Origin: Sipunculus nudus
Taxonomy: Eukaryota > Annelida > Sipuncula > Golfingiida > Sipunculidae
Direction of reading: 5' to 3'
NCBI GenBank assembly: GCA_026874595.1
Contig: CM049322.1
Coordinates: 5,255,900-5,319,899, forward strand
DNA length: 64,000 nucleotides
Shown here: positions 39,538 through 51,507 of the stretch, piece after piece
Layout of the letters: every line of letters begins with the position of its first letter
Position numbering within the stretch: the first letter of the stretch is position 1
The notes under the pieces: generated by a model
What the model saw: only the letters and a program-made list of their open reading frames with translations
The model's database searches: none
Told to the model about the DNA's origin: nothing
Position numbers and translations under genes: made by a program

Positions 39538-41676
39538 CTGTAAATCAAATAAAGTGAACACGCTATCAATACATGTGACATTATTACTGTTACTGGCTCT
39601 GGTGATTTCACCTCAAGCTTATGAAAACTAATGTCTTGAGAATAATGGACCAGAGAACAGAAATGGTGGTCACCCAAAACACTGGTGTTTTGGGTACCTG
39701 TGACAAAACACCACAAGTCACTCATTTAAATTAAAATTTGAACCAAAACACTGGCATCATTTCATGATTTATGATCATTTCATGATTTATGCAGAATTGT
39801 GCCAATATTTTGTAAAATAAAAGAAAACTAAGAGTGTTTAGTGCACCTGACAAGTGCTCAGCTTGATGGCGGCTTGTCCCATTAGGGGGCAGCATCATAG
39901 CGTAAATAAATGGCTGCCATGTTGCGGGTGAACCAACTGCAAATTCAAACACTTTTGTTTAACTTTACTTCATATATTTATGATAAAATGTTTGATAAAT
40001 TTATTCAACAGATGATTATTTATCATTTGGTGGTACTTTTTGGCTTCAAATTTGAGGTTAAGCTGGTGTTTTGTCACAGGTACCAAAAACACCAGTATTT
40101 TGGGTGTTTCGGTGGACCACAGATATCTTGATTTGATATCTTGTGTCTACTAACTAAAGATGATCTCTTGATACACAAATTACTAACAGCCTGAAGATAA
40201 ATGAGCTCATACATCCATTACAGAGGAATCATAAGAACTTTCTTGACAGGAATTATCTATAATTCATAAATAGGGCATGTCAATAACTGGTTGCAAGTCT
40301 TGATATATGAGTCCCTATTAAAAAGTGCTAATTTGTCACTACAATATTATCAATATTTTATCATCTGCAACTTCAATGTCATCATTATGATATCATTTTT
40401 ATACAATGTAATCATTATCATTAGTTGATCATCTGTCAATATAATTCTATCATTAATCTTATTTGTTATAGAATGTTATTATTTTACCATACATTCTTAC
40501 AATGTTATCAGTATATTATTGGTTATAACAATGTTAATTATAATATATATTTTATCATTATTATTTTCAAACCTTTTGACAGTGTTATCATGATATCATT
40601 TTTTATAATGTTATCATTAAATTATCATTTGTCAACGAGTTATATTTATTGTTATCAGATCAAAAAACTTTGGCCCTTATATGTGGAGCTTGATTCTTTT
40701 GATATGTACCGGTAAATTTTTTTCTTGATTTCTGGTATTAACTTCTGATATTATTTAAATATTCTGAAGGGTATGCATTCAATTCCTATGTTGTCAGCTA
40801 AGTTTGCTTGCCTTTCAACTTAATTTTACGATTAAAAAAAAATCCTGCGTGGAAAGCAGATGGACCGATGACGGGAGACATACATACCAATCTTTAACAT
40901 ACCTACCTATAGTCAAAAGAGCAAAAACTAGTTATTATTTTTGAGATATGTTTTAATGTGTTTAAATTGCAGGTAATCAATATAATTAATATACAAGCTC
41001 CAACTAAATAAAGCAAGCTGAAGAAACAAGGACAGGAAGACCAAGAGATCCAAATGGTGGCTGCAAAAACAAGTGACCCATGGGTTATGATGCTCAGCTG
41101 AGTAGGAAGACATTCACAAAAGGAATTTTATCATCTGAGTACCAAATTTTGTATGTGGTATCCGAATTCAACTCACAGGATATGGGTAACAGAGACCTAA
41201 TTTCTGGTTTCCAAGAAGATTTTTCAAGGACCTCCCTTGATGTTTAATTAGAAGATTCTAGGTTGAATGGTTATGATTTGTACCCTGTTAACAGATGACG
41301 CATCTTTGAAGGTCTCAAAAAGAGAGAATAAAAATGCCTAAAAATTCGAAAAAAAAAAATCCAGGTGGCACCAGTGGTTACAATTTGTGCTTGGTTAATG
41401 GACGGACAGATAGATAGACAAAGAGTGATCACTATAGCTCAGATGACTTTCAGTCAGCTGAGCTAAAAATCTTGCATTTCAGTATTGAAATTAATGAGCT
41501 GCAGAATTAGAAATTCTGGTCTAAATAATACTTAAATCTGGGTATCACTGGTTTCAGGGAGCCCTTGTTAGGGAACAATTATGGTCCCTCAATTTTAAAT
41601 TGTATATTAATAATGGAATTGATAGAACACAAAACATTATTAAAGAGTCAAGTCTGGGATCCATGAGAATCTAATT

Positions 41677-41725
<49 letters not shown>

Positions 41726-44700
41726 CATGTATTTGAAAGTGTTGTTTCAATTTGCACAAAAATATAAGCTTTTAAGAAAATTATTACACAAACATGTTGA
41801 CCAAGGGTTGATGGAAGAGGATATAGTTACTCACTGTGTACACCATCAAAGTTATTATTATACATTACGTCACCTACTTTTTCAATTTTTTCTTCTGTTT
41901 TTTGGCGGGTTCTTCATCAGATGATGAGTAGCTGCTGATGAATTCTTCAGGGTACAGCTCCTTGTAGCCAGCATGACCCCACCTGTCATCAAGAAAACAA
42001 ATAACAAAATGACACACCCACAAACACAATAAGAGGGTTGGAAGTAGACTTGTGGTTAAGCTGCGGGACTTCAGAGACGAAGGTCCTCAGTTCTAACCCC
42101 TCCAGTGACGTAAAATGGTGAAATCTAAATAGAAACTAGTGGTAGGAATTTTTTATAAAATTATGTTCAATGATTAAAAAAAACTTACCGATGATCAATT
42201 ATCAATTGATTATTGTATGTATCTGCTATATTACCATGAAATTGGCTGTTAACAATTATACACAGAATTATATCTAAAATACTGACCAAGTACTGCCTCG
42301 TACATCATGCTGTAAGGTCAAGATAACAGCATGGTTTTATACACTTGTTCGCTGCACAAGGTTAAGTTTTTAAGTTGTTCGTTAGTCTATATCCTGTCTT
42401 TATTATATCTCTAACAGATATCAGACTATGTTTTCTTGATGACTTAACTGCATGTGCACACATAATCGTATACTTTAGTATGATCGATTAATAGGGGGTT
42501 TTGTAAATATATAACCAATTTAATTAATTAGGAATGAAAACAAGCAATGATCAATATAAGCAGCTATCTTTTGGTAACTTGACATTGATAACAAACATAA
42601 CTCAGATCTATCCAGATGCTGGACATCTCTGACATTGACAAAGGCACTTTTAACAAAACCAGCTTTTATCTAGTGTTACAGGGTGCACATAAAAGCGGAC
42701 CAAACTGTCTTGCTGATGTAGCTTGCTTTCCTAGCAAAGCCGCTGGAAAGCCGGAAAAGTGCACCACCGTCACTGGTTTCAATCCGGGACTGGCCAGATA
42801 TTTTCTGCTGAGCAAAATGTTTCTGTAAAATCTGGGGGCTCATCTGGATTACCCCCAACTTTGGGTACTGGTGAATGAGTAGGACGGGTGAAGTGAGGTT
42901 TGATTGGCAAGGGGAAATAGAGTTACATGTGTTACATATTAGGATGGATGTCTGCCATGTTAACATGATTGTAGGTGGCGCCACCTGTTATTTGAACGAG
43001 AAACTATCCAAGATGTATACACATGCAAAATTTCAGGTGGAAAAGTCGAACCACTGCAGAGATACGAGTGATTTTATCCCACAGCAGACAAACAGATGGA
43101 CGCTGTGCAAAAACGGCTGCAGGTGGCGCCACCATTTTTGTGTATGTTATTAGGCTATCCAAGGGCTACATTTGTGAAAAAATTTTTTCCTGATTGGTCA
43201 AACAAGTCAAGAGATATAAACATTAATGTCTGCAGTGTGAACATGAATAAAGCTGGCGCCACCTGTCATAAAATCAAGAAAGCTATCCAGGATGTATATG
43301 CATGCCAAATTACAGGTAATTTGGTCAAACTACTGCAAAGAAATGAGTGATTTTAACCCAAGGCAGACAAACAAATGGCCGCTGTGCAAAAATGGCTGCA
43401 GATGGCCCCACCATTTTTGTGTATGTTATAAAGCTATCCAAGGGCTACATTTGTGTAAATTTTTTTTCCTAATTGGTCGAATGAGTCTGGAGATATAAGC
43501 ATGGATGTCTACAGCGTGAACGTGAATGAAGCTGGCGCCACCTGTCATAAAATCAAGAAAGCTATGTGGATGTATACGCATGCCGAATTTCAGGTAATTT
43601 GGTCAAATCACTGCAGAGATACGAGTGATTTTAACCAAAGGCAGACAAACAGATGGACGCTGTGCAAAAATGGCTGCAGGTGGCTCCACCATTTTTGTGT
43701 ATGTTATAAAGCTATCCAAGGGCTACACTTGTACAAAATTTTTTTCCTGATCGGTCAACCGGTTCCCAAGATATGTGGGTTTATGTGTGGAAACAGACGC
43801 ACAAACGGACACTGGGCAGAGGAAAGGTCAGAGGTCAAGGCCAATTGGTTAGGCACCAGTTCACATGTGACCCGATAATTGGTGTAAGTTTCGGAAAAAT
43901 CCATCCAGTAGTCTTAAAGGAGTTCTCCAGAAACGAATGCGGCGGCGGGACCTGGTCAAAAACATAGTATCCACAAAACTTCATTTTGGCGGATACAATT
44001 TATCTTGTTCTGATAGTAAAACAGTCTATGGAGGGGCATGCTACAGGGTGCACATAAAAGTGGTCTGAACTGTCCTGTTGGTGAAGCTTGCTTTTCTAGC
44101 TAAGCCCCTGGAGTGCAGGACATCACAGGTTCGACCCGGGGATCTGTCCAATATTATGCCTGAAGCAAAATGTTTCCAAAACAATAGACACCTGTCACAT
44201 GACCCTCACCTTCCTTTGGGGTCTTTTTCCTCGGCTTCCTGTAGCTGCCTGGCCCAGTACGTGCTCCTGACCGCCCGCTCTCCGCCGGAGTCGTCATCCA
44301 TGTGAGCTCCTCGTAATGTATCTCTGTCACTATTCTGTGACCTGCCATCATGCCTGGCTGACCCTTCACATCGTTTTCTTTTCATCTTATCTGTCTCCTC
44401 TCTTCGCTGCCTCCACATGTCAGACTCCTCCAGCATCTTAAATAAGACAATCAGACATATCATAGATCATGGAATCAAGTGCAACATTAGAATATAAAGA
44501 TATTTAAGAGGCATCTCAAGATGGTAACAACATACATAAATAAAGATTTACTTTCGGAGTTAACTGACTGCAAAGATGGTATATGTACCTCAAATTTGAC
44601 ATGTGATGAGGTTAAAATGCAACTGATTTATTATCCACTGATTTTGCAATAGGTATAGACTGAACTTTCATTTTTCTTTTTTTGTGTATATTTTCATTTA

Positions 44701-45783
44701 TTTCATATTTCCATTTATTTCATATTGCACTGAACTTTCTTTTTTGAATAAAGATATATATTGTGTCTATATGTGTGTGTATGGTCATGGCTTGAAATTA
44801 ATTTTTTTATAATACCGGCCCAGCGGGGCAAGTAACACATTTTTTTTACTTGTTCCACATGAATTTTAACTTGCCCAGCAAACAGTGACCTCAGCCATGA
44901 CCACGGAGAGTGTTCTACAGGACTGTGTTGCATGTTTTATTGTACGTTAGCCACTAAACATGTTCAAATGCTTGATTGTTAATAATATACCTCTCTAGTT
45001 TTTGTACAGATAAACATATATGTAATTTAAGATAAACAGATATCATCAATATGATTCCATTTCTCCACGAAAATGTGTAACTGAAAATTAGATAAGATTC
45101 AGACCTTTTTGGGTAAACATTTAGGTTGGACCCTCTTGTCCAGTCAGCAAGTAGTAGCTGACTTTTGGTTGTCTAACCAATATCCATCATTTTCTGGAAC
45201 TTTTAGTTTTACCTGCCTAAGGCAAGCAAGTAACCATTAATGTGGAGCCATTATAGAAAACTTTATTGAGTCAAGGCCCCTGTGGGGACCTGAAAATAAC
45301 CTCAAAAGATCTATACAGGTAGATATAATTTGGGTCATAAAAGGTTTGTGATTGCACATTTTGCCAGGCAAGTGGCTGGTACAATATTCAAGCAGTGATT
45401 ACCTATATTTGTTCTCTAAATCATTCCAGTTAACCACTGCTGGTTATAGCAGGGTTTTCAGTCTAAGCTTCCAGGGAGCTGGCACAGTGCCAAACTGTTT
45501 AACTAAAGGTGAGAAGAGTGTTTTGTTTGGTGCATCCGAGTTTGGAAACTGAGCTACCTTCCTCTCTTCATTATAACATGCTTGGTCCCTTGCCAGCTCT
45601 ATATACAGCTGTAGCAGAAGTATATACATGTATAAATGTGTATATGTCATAATAGTGATAAATATTTATTATCTGAAGCATTAACATGATTGAAGGTGCA
45701 TTCATGGTCTTACTCACTCTGTTATGGGTACCAGTCTGACGTATGACACTCTTGAGCAAATTTTTGGTTCCAGGAGAAAACAT
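39348..45783 (-). CDS. NKAPD1: NKAPD1 (C11orf57) orthologue, whole coding span, four coding exons
   Basis: The coding exons in transcript order are 45,783-45,718, 44,436-44,210, 41,982-41,878 and 39,537-39,348. All joins are GT..AG and the frame is continuous, giving about 195 residues. Blocks matching vertebrate NKAPD1 as I recall it are NLLKSVIRQTGTHNR at the N-terminus, EESDMWRQRREE at the start of exon 2, and RWGHAGYKELYPEEF. A lysine-rich tail with an SSSDSDSDSSEDD stretch follows. The human protein is about 290 residues; this one is shorter between the EESDMW and WGHSGYKELYPEEF blocks and in the tail. It ends DLIGPPLPH. The family is nuclear and poorly characterised; the Lys and Ser/Asp-rich tail fits nuclear localisation. 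The start ATG at 45,783 is chosen because it lies about eight residues before the conserved block, as in the human protein. Introns hold SINEs, a MITE and a satellite-like element. Confidence 0.9.
39671..40106. mobile_element. 436-bp inverted-repeat MITE in NKAPD1 intron 3
   Basis: The 42-nt arms 39,671-39,712 and 40,065-40,106 are inverted copies with about three mismatches (CCTGTGACAAAACACC against GGTGTTTTGTCACAGG, CCAAAACACTGGTGTTTTGG internally palindromic). No coding sequence; it lies between exons 3 and 4. Confidence 0.75.
41069..41465 (-). mobile_element. Reverse-oriented copy of the AGCTCAGC / CCCATGGG element
   Basis: Inverted tail AACAAGTGACCCATGGG with GATGCTCAGCTG at 41,069-41,102, and inverted head ending GACTTTCAGTCAGCTGAGCT at 41,465. 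Length about 397 bp, in NKAPD1 intron 3. Confidence 0.5.
41679..41722. repeat. (CT)22 microsatellite in an NKAPD1 intron
   Basis: Forty-four uninterrupted bases of CT, about 156 bp downstream of NKAPD1 exon 3 in transcript direction. Confidence 0.97.
41878..41982 (-). CDS. NKAPD1: NKAPD1 third coding exon
   Basis: This exon has 105 nt. It completes the split Arg and reads WGHAGYKELYPEEF, the most diagnostic NKAPD1 motif. A serine run (SSYSSSDEE) and a lysine stretch follow. The acceptor is GATGACAG and the donor GTAGGT, leaving a split Lys codon. A 44-bp CT microsatellite lies 156 bp downstream of it in the following intron. Confidence 0.9.
42038..42115 (+). mobile_element. tRNA-derived SINE fragment
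   Basis: TAGACTTGTGGTTAAGCTGC is A-box-like and CAGTTCTAACCCCTCC is a near-perfect B box at tRNA spacing. No intact cloverleaf, so it is not a functional tRNA gene. Confidence 0.5.
42676..42835 (+). mobile_element. tRNA-derived SINE, degenerate copy
   Basis: Starts ACAGGGTGCACATAAAAGCG like the copy at 44,043, with GCTTGCTTTCCTAGCAAAG and a decayed B box (GGTTTCAATCCGGG). Confidence 0.55.
42860..43998 (+). repeat. GGTGGCGCCACC tandem family, locus B, in NKAPD1 intron 2
   Basis: About three units of roughly 280 bp; GTGCAAAAA.GGCTGCAG(G/A)TGG recurs near 43,106, 43,387 and 43,662. Each unit also has GCTGGCGCCACCTGTCATAA. The array ends GCGGCGGGACCTGGTCAAAA, then CATAGTATCC and GGCGGATACAAT. 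The open frames of 60-125 codons across it are repeat by-products. Confidence 0.8.
44043..44185 (+). mobile_element. tRNA-derived SINE, better preserved copy
   Basis: ACAGGGTGCACATAAAAGTG begins the copy, TCTAGCTAAGCCCCTGG is A-box-like, and ACAGGTTCGACCCGGGG contains a perfect B box. It ends 24 bp short of NKAPD1 exon 2, close to its donor site. Confidence 0.65.
44210..44436 (-). CDS. NKAPD1: NKAPD1 second coding exon
   Basis: This exon has 227 nt: 75 codons plus two bases of a split Arg codon. It begins MLEESDMWRQRREE, matching the KIQEESDMWKIRE region of the vertebrate protein, and continues as a charged segment containing DRDTLRGAHMDDD and TYWARQLQEAEEKDPKG. The acceptor is TTATTTAAG and the donor GTGAGG. 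Base composition is clearly more GC-rich than the flanking introns. Confidence 0.9.
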
Positions 45784-45814
45784 TGTGTTTGTGATTTTGA
45801 GGGATTCCACAATC
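45718..45814 (-). CDS. NKAPD1: NKAPD1 first coding exon (coding part 45718-45783)
   Basis: An acceptor (TTTGTTTCAG) precedes GATTGTGG, so a 5' UTR exon should exist at higher coordinates. About 31 bases of 5' UTR come before ATG TTT TCT. The exon encodes MFSPGTKNLLKSVIRQTGTH plus Asn-Arg and ends at the donor GTGAGT. The frame stays open upstream, but that stretch is intron. The KNLLKSVIRQTGTHN segment is the conserved NKAPD1 N-terminal signature. Confidence 0.88.
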
Positions 45815-46529
45815 CTGAAACAAAGGATCATTCTCAAGTAATCATATGTAAAGTAAAGGATATCATACATACATTATATAAACCAATGACTGGTCAATAA
45901 ATTGAGAAGGTATTTAAAGTCATGAAAAAAAAACATGGATAAAAACAACACTGTCAAAGATGTAGACATAATACTATATGAACCTTCATGACCAGGTGAC
46001 ACATTGCCTTTATAATCTAACCTTAAAACATGCCGATGAGTCCTTATGTTTTATCACATTAGAATATATACATTTTTTAAAATTTAATAAATGCTTTCTA
46101 AATATTTAATTAATAATCACAAATTTGCAATATATAGAGCCGTGGATCTGAAACTGCACATAAAATGTAGCTTTTATTCAGTCTTAGAAGAACTCGTCAT
46201 ACATAAATTATGTAATGTATACATCAGCTGCAGTCAGTGGTGGAGACAAAACTGGCTTATCATCTATGCTTCACACAGTACAGCTCACAACTTCTATGGT
46301 TTCCCTTCTGCCCCATTCCAATCTCCATGTACAGGATGCATAATTAAGATGAATGTTATAATTTTCTGTTTAATTATTTCAGATTTCTGCTAAGTTTGCT
46401 ACATGTTGGATTTTGTTTTGTATTACAAGGGATTACAATGATTGAAGTGCACATTTAATTGTGCCCAAAAGTGATGTATTGCTTTATAGTGTGGATGCTA
46501 TAATGTTGTCAGGGAAAGGTACATGCTAC

Positions 46530-46699
46530 AGTACCTAGGTACAGGTGAAATGGTCAGGTGCAGGTCCAGGTACATTAGAAAGTACCTAGGTACAGGTGAA
46601 ATGGTCAGGTACAGGTCCAGGTACATTAGAAAGTACCTAGGTACAGGTGAAATGGTCAGGTGCAGGTCCAGGTACATTAGAAAGAACCTAGGTACAGGT
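46530..46699. repeat. 51-bp tandem repeat, 3.3 copies
   Basis: The unit begins AGTACCTAGGTACAGGTGAA and ends CAGGTCCAGGTACATTAGAA; positions alternate GTGCAGG and GTACAGG. Because 51 is divisible by three, both strands stay open for about 64-81 codons. A related CACCTAGGTACAGGTAC occurs at 47,500. Confidence 0.93.
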
Positions 46700-48447
46700 A
46701 CTTTTCTAAGACATTGAACAAATGACAATTGTATAAATATCATCTATAAATGTAAATGAAAGTATAAAATGATTGCTCCTTATGTCTTAAGGAAATATAT
46801 AGGCCTTGCAAATATACAAGACAGCCTTAAGTAAAAGTGATAAATATAGGAAGCTGATATATTTTACAAAGTAATTAATACAGAATATAACACCTTTCAC
46901 ATACTAAAATATTGTATGTCTTTAAATCTATACTAAAACAATAAAACTTGTTAACTGTAGAAAAATCACACTGCGGAATGTTTTAAGAGCAATGGAATTA
47001 AGTTCCTGATCATGGGATTGTTTTCAGTCAAATGGACAATTTAGCTTTTCTAGCTGATGTTGAGAGTGCAGTGATATAATTTGTATTTTCTTCACATTTT
47101 CATTTAATCTTCCCCAGTGTTCCTTGTATACTTGACAACAAGTATCTACATGGGGCAAGTCAGCACCCTTATAAATATTCATGTGCTTTGCTGGTTGCCC
47201 TTTTATGTTCTGCCACAAATTTCCTGATAACTGACTGGTTGTAGTCCACTACGCCAGCCCAGCTAGCCCACTCAACTTCAAAGGCTGCAGCGATTAAAGC
47301 TTGGTAATTACCCCTGTCTGGGTAAGGTAACTGGCCTGGCAGGGGTGACAGCTTTGTACATGCAATTGACTCAAGCCTGGTGTCCATTTCCATTATCACA
47401 CATGTACCTGGAGTACCTTATACCAGCACCAGGTAACAGACCTGTACTTCAAACTCATGACAGCCAGGTACAGGTAAAGGTACTCAGAACTGTGCACCTA
47501 GGTACAGGTACAACTGGCCCCAGCTGTTTGCGTTCTTTTCTAACATGTGAATATGAATATTAATTTACATTTAAGTTGAGAAACTTAAACCAACTTCATA
47601 ATGCTTTTGATTCTCCCTCATTAATGTGTTACTTGTTGCAACTGTCAGCTGTGATTGACGGAGAGGAGCAGAGCGGATCAGAATCACACGTCTTGGGACG
47701 AAACAAATGTGTTACCTGATTTGAAAAAGGAAATTTTTAAATCAAATTTACTGAATCTTTTATTTTATTTAATGCAATTAAGCATGCATATAAAACTGAG
47801 AACTCCAATGTTCAAAAGTTTTTTTATACAGTGATCCAAGGAATAATCTAGAATAGGTTATGTAAAGTTGTGTCATTAATTATTTTTTTTAGTGATTTTA
47901 TCTTAAAAATTAATTTTCTTTCAATTCAGTTTAAAATGTAATGATTTATAAAAATGTGTGTGCATAATTTGAAAGAGCAAAGGAAAATGAATAGTGCACC
48001 TTATAATTTAACTTGTATTTTCATATTTTTGGTATTGCAAATTTATAAAATTTGTATAATAGAAAAAAAATAATATGATAAAAAAAAACTTGGATTTAAT
48101 GCAAACATGTATATTCATGATGCTCCTGCAAAAAAATGGATATGCTGTAAAAACAGGAATTAATATACACTTGAAGTTATTATTCCCCTGCCTCAGCAAA
48201 AAATGGAAGAAAGTGATCAGGTCTTTCTGTCAATCAGTAAACATTTCATATGAATTACAGTTTCTCAAAAACCTGAACTTTTTTACTTTTATGGCAGTCA
48301 TGTCAGAGTATTGGTTTGGCAATAATATTTTTGGTTTATGTACTTGATACATATAGCAAGTCTGTTAAATCTTAAGTTTTCAAATTCTGTTATTAAAAAT
48401 AACAACAGAAATAAATATATTTAGCATTTGTTAATATTAAAAAAAAA

Positions 48448-48480
48448 CAGCTGAGCACTGTGACCCATGGGTCTCTCGAT
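48448..48480 (+). repeat. Solo tail of the GTGACCCATGGGTC element
   Basis: CAGCTGAGCACTGTGACCCA followed by TGGGTCTCTCGAT. Confidence 0.5.
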
Positions 48481-49389
48481 ACTTTTAGTTTTCATTCGGT
48501 TGTTATTCATTCCATTGTGACCTAGACTTTGAACCATTTCTCTTGTTGTTATCAGAGTAAAGCATTGTTACAGAGCAGTGAATGAAGTTTTTGAACCTTT
48601 ACAAATATTCCTGTGTTGCTGTGTCGTGGTGGATGTTGTTGCCTCCGAGACTGACCACTTTCCAGTTACTGTGTTAGGGCTGATCTCGAGCGATAATAAA
48701 GGTTTAATAGGAGTACTGGAACATAATAAGCAAAATGCTGACTTGTATTGAGTAATATATGGCTGTGGGTCTTCGTTTTGCTACTAACATCGTTCATAAC
48801 AACAGAATGGTCAAATACCTGACACCACAGAGGATTTACCAACGGAATAACGGTCGGCATTAGATAGAGTACGCCTACTGTAGTCATGAATTATTAATAA
48901 CCACCAACCAATCAGCGGTCGCTGCACTCGCAACTTATCGGTACTTGCCTATCCTCCAAGCAGTTGCATATTTAAGCGAAAATTTTCCATCAACCTGTGG
49001 GATGTTGAATGATATTGTAATCTCATGGCTACGGCAGAAGGTGGGCTCTAAGGCGGGCGAATCTGTAAGAATTATCATGTCATGGTGATACAGTCATCAT
49101 GATACAGTCAATATGAGTGCATGATCGCAACATGGTCTAAAAGTAAAACTGTTGGAAAATGACTGCAAAAACTATGAAATTGAAAATATTTAGGGTTTTT
49201 AGACTCGTGTAAAAGCCTCGTATATCATAATAATAATGCTCAAAAACAGCAATATTTTAATAATTATTATTATAGAATGTATTGTCATTAATTATTTGTT
49301 TGTGGATATAGTTTGTGTTTGTAAAATTGATTATTGCCTCGGTGAAATCAAATTTTATGTTTACTTCATTTAGCTTAATGTCAGTTACG

Positions 49390-49760
49390 GTCAGTTCAGG
49401 TAAATATCTCGGGAATCGTTTGACCCATTGGGCCAAAATTTTGCTTGTGTATAGATCTCACATAGCTCTTCATCATAGACAAAACTGGTGGCGCCACCTG
49501 CAACCGCTTATGCACAGCATCAGTCTGTGATCTGCCTTGGGATAAAATCACTCATATCTCAGCAGTGGGTTGACTTATCCACCTGAAATTTTGCAGGTTT
49601 ATACATCCTGGACAATTTTCTTGATTTTATGACAGATGGCACCACCTACATTCATGTTTAAGCTGCAGACATCCATGCTAATATGCAACACACCACGCTT
49701 TATTCCCCTTGCCACTTAATCCATGCCTCACTTCACCCGTCCCACTCTGATTTCTGCGGA
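49390..49760 (-). repeat. GGTGGCGCCACC family, locus C (reverse orientation)
   Basis: CTGGTGGCGCCACCTGCAAC, ATCACTCATATCTCAGCAG, CACCTGAAATTTTGCAGG and CATGTTTAAGCTGCAGACAT are inverse matches to locus B. Confidence 0.75.
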
Positions 49761-50351
49761 TACACATAGTGGCTTGTTGACTACCCATATTCTTGTTTTA
49801 AAATGTCCTAGTCCGAAAATTGCAGTTCTGAAACGTCCATTTTGCTGAAATCATAATGACTAAGGTAGATATGCAGGACTTAGGAGGATCAATATGAATT
49901 TTAAAAATAAACCACCATTCATACTCCTAAACTTTGCACAGGTTTGCATTAGGCCTGTAGGCCTGGTTTTAATTATTAATTTATAAAACTTGTAAATAAA
50001 AAAAAAAGGAATCTGATAAAAACAATTAATGGAAAAAGTGGATATGCTAAAAAAATAGGCTTTAATATAAACTTAAAAGCATTATTCATTCGAAAGTGAA
50101 ATAAAGGTATAAGTCCATTCTGTCCACTTGTCTGCAAGTCCATCTGTAAATTTTTCATATGCATCACAGTATCTCAAAACTTTTACCGTTTTTCTTCATG
50201 ACAGTCTTGTCTGAGTATTAGTTTTGCAATCATATATTTAGAACTTTACGATAACCAAGTAGGAGGTCCCCTTCCTCTGAGCTCCTCGTATGCTGATATA
50301 TATGAAAAACATTACATTAGAATATTTTGCATTTGCAAAAATTTCAAACTT

Positions 50352-50386
50352 CAGCTGAGTGCCGTGACCCCTGGATCCCTTGTTTA
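50352..50386 (+). repeat. Solo tail of the GTGACCCATGGGTC element (mutated palindrome)
   Basis: CAGCTGAGTGCCGTGACCCC followed by TGGATCCCTTGTTTA; one change in the palindrome. Confidence 0.5.
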
Positions 50387-51194
50387 CAGTCGGCTCAGTC
50401 ATGGTACAGGACAAACCTGCATGCCATTCATGATCATCATCATGTTCTTCCATGACTGCCAACATTCACATTTAACATTACAGATAATTTGGTTTTAGGC
50501 GGATTAGTGAAATAAAAAAAAGGAATAATAAGGCAAGCCTTGGTACTACCTCCTTTTCAACCTCTAAAAATGTCATGATTGACTAATGATCAACAAATAA
50601 ACCTGTATTATTTAGGAAAAAAAGGGTGTGGTTTTTAGGCACTTTTTCAGAAATAGGTGGGGATGGACATTTTTTTCTATTTTTCTTTTTATTACGTTTT
50701 TAAGTTTTTTTTAAGAGGGATGATTAAATGAGATTGCAAACATTCAGTTGTTAATAAAACACATACATTCATATCCATGCAGGGTCAGTTGTGTTTTAGC
50801 AGAAACAGCCGGAAACATGCGTGTATGCATTCATACAAGCATTTTAGTAAAAATGCACACCACCCATAAACAACAAGCATCTGAGTGGCTGGAGCACAAA
50901 TTGGTAAATTTCTGTTGAAAATCAAAATAAAAACTTTTTATGCAGGGGATAGAATTAATGCGGGCAGTGCCAGATCTTTTTTTTTTGCCTTATAAAGATA
51001 AAATTAATCTTTTCATTTTCAATATTTTTAGTGACCGAAAGAATATCTGGGGTGCAACTTCCATTAAAATTTATTTATCAGCAAGGAGTCTGAACCAACA
51101 CTTTTGCTAAATGTAACCTTCGCTCATTTTTGTGACTATCATTAATAATTATTATCTCATTTATAGGATCTGGCCTTGCTACCATCGAACCTGC

Positions 51195-51290
51195 TCACTG
51201 ATTAAGCTTGCTTTATTGGCGCAGTGGTGGAATGTCTGCCTTGTTCCTGAGGGGTCACAGGTACAATCCCAGCATCAGCTTGGGGCTTTA
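51195..51290 (+). mobile_element. tRNA-derived SINE fragment
   Basis: GCTTTATTGGCGCAGTGGTG is A-box-like and CACAGGTACAATCCCAGC B-box-like. GCTTGCTTTATTGGCG echoes the SINE at 44,043. Confidence 0.45.
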
Positions 51291-51336
51291 TATCACTCTT
51301 CACATGCACACACACATATATATATTTATATATACA

Positions 51337-51507
51337 CAGTGGAACCAAGAATTACGACCACCTTGGGGACTGACCAGATTGATCATAATTTTTAGGTAAT
51401 CATATTTGTGAAATACTAAATTACCTGAGTCATGTATTCAGTAACAAGAAAAGTGGTCTCAATTTTACAGGAATTTGCAATTTAGGGGTGGTTGCAAAGT
51501 GGGGTTA
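51337..51507. mobile_element. CAGTGGAACC MITE
   Basis: Begins CAGTGGAACCAAGAATTACG and continues CACCTTGGGGACTGACCAG, ATCATAATTTTTAGG and AAGAAAAGTGGTCTC, paralleling 22,573. Pogo/Tigger-like termini. Confidence 0.6.

Noticed and set aside
42676-43967. Open frames of 60-125 codons in the GGTGGCGCCACC array
   Set aside because: Repeat-derived, overlapping on several frames and both strands, without exon signals.
46498-46743. 81-codon - strand and 64-codon + strand frames
   Set aside because: A 51-bp repeat is divisible by three, so open frames on both strands follow automatically.
49000-49075. Possible + strand first exon with ATGGCTACGGCAGAAGG
   Set aside because: The frame stops after eight codons and no downstream exon was found.
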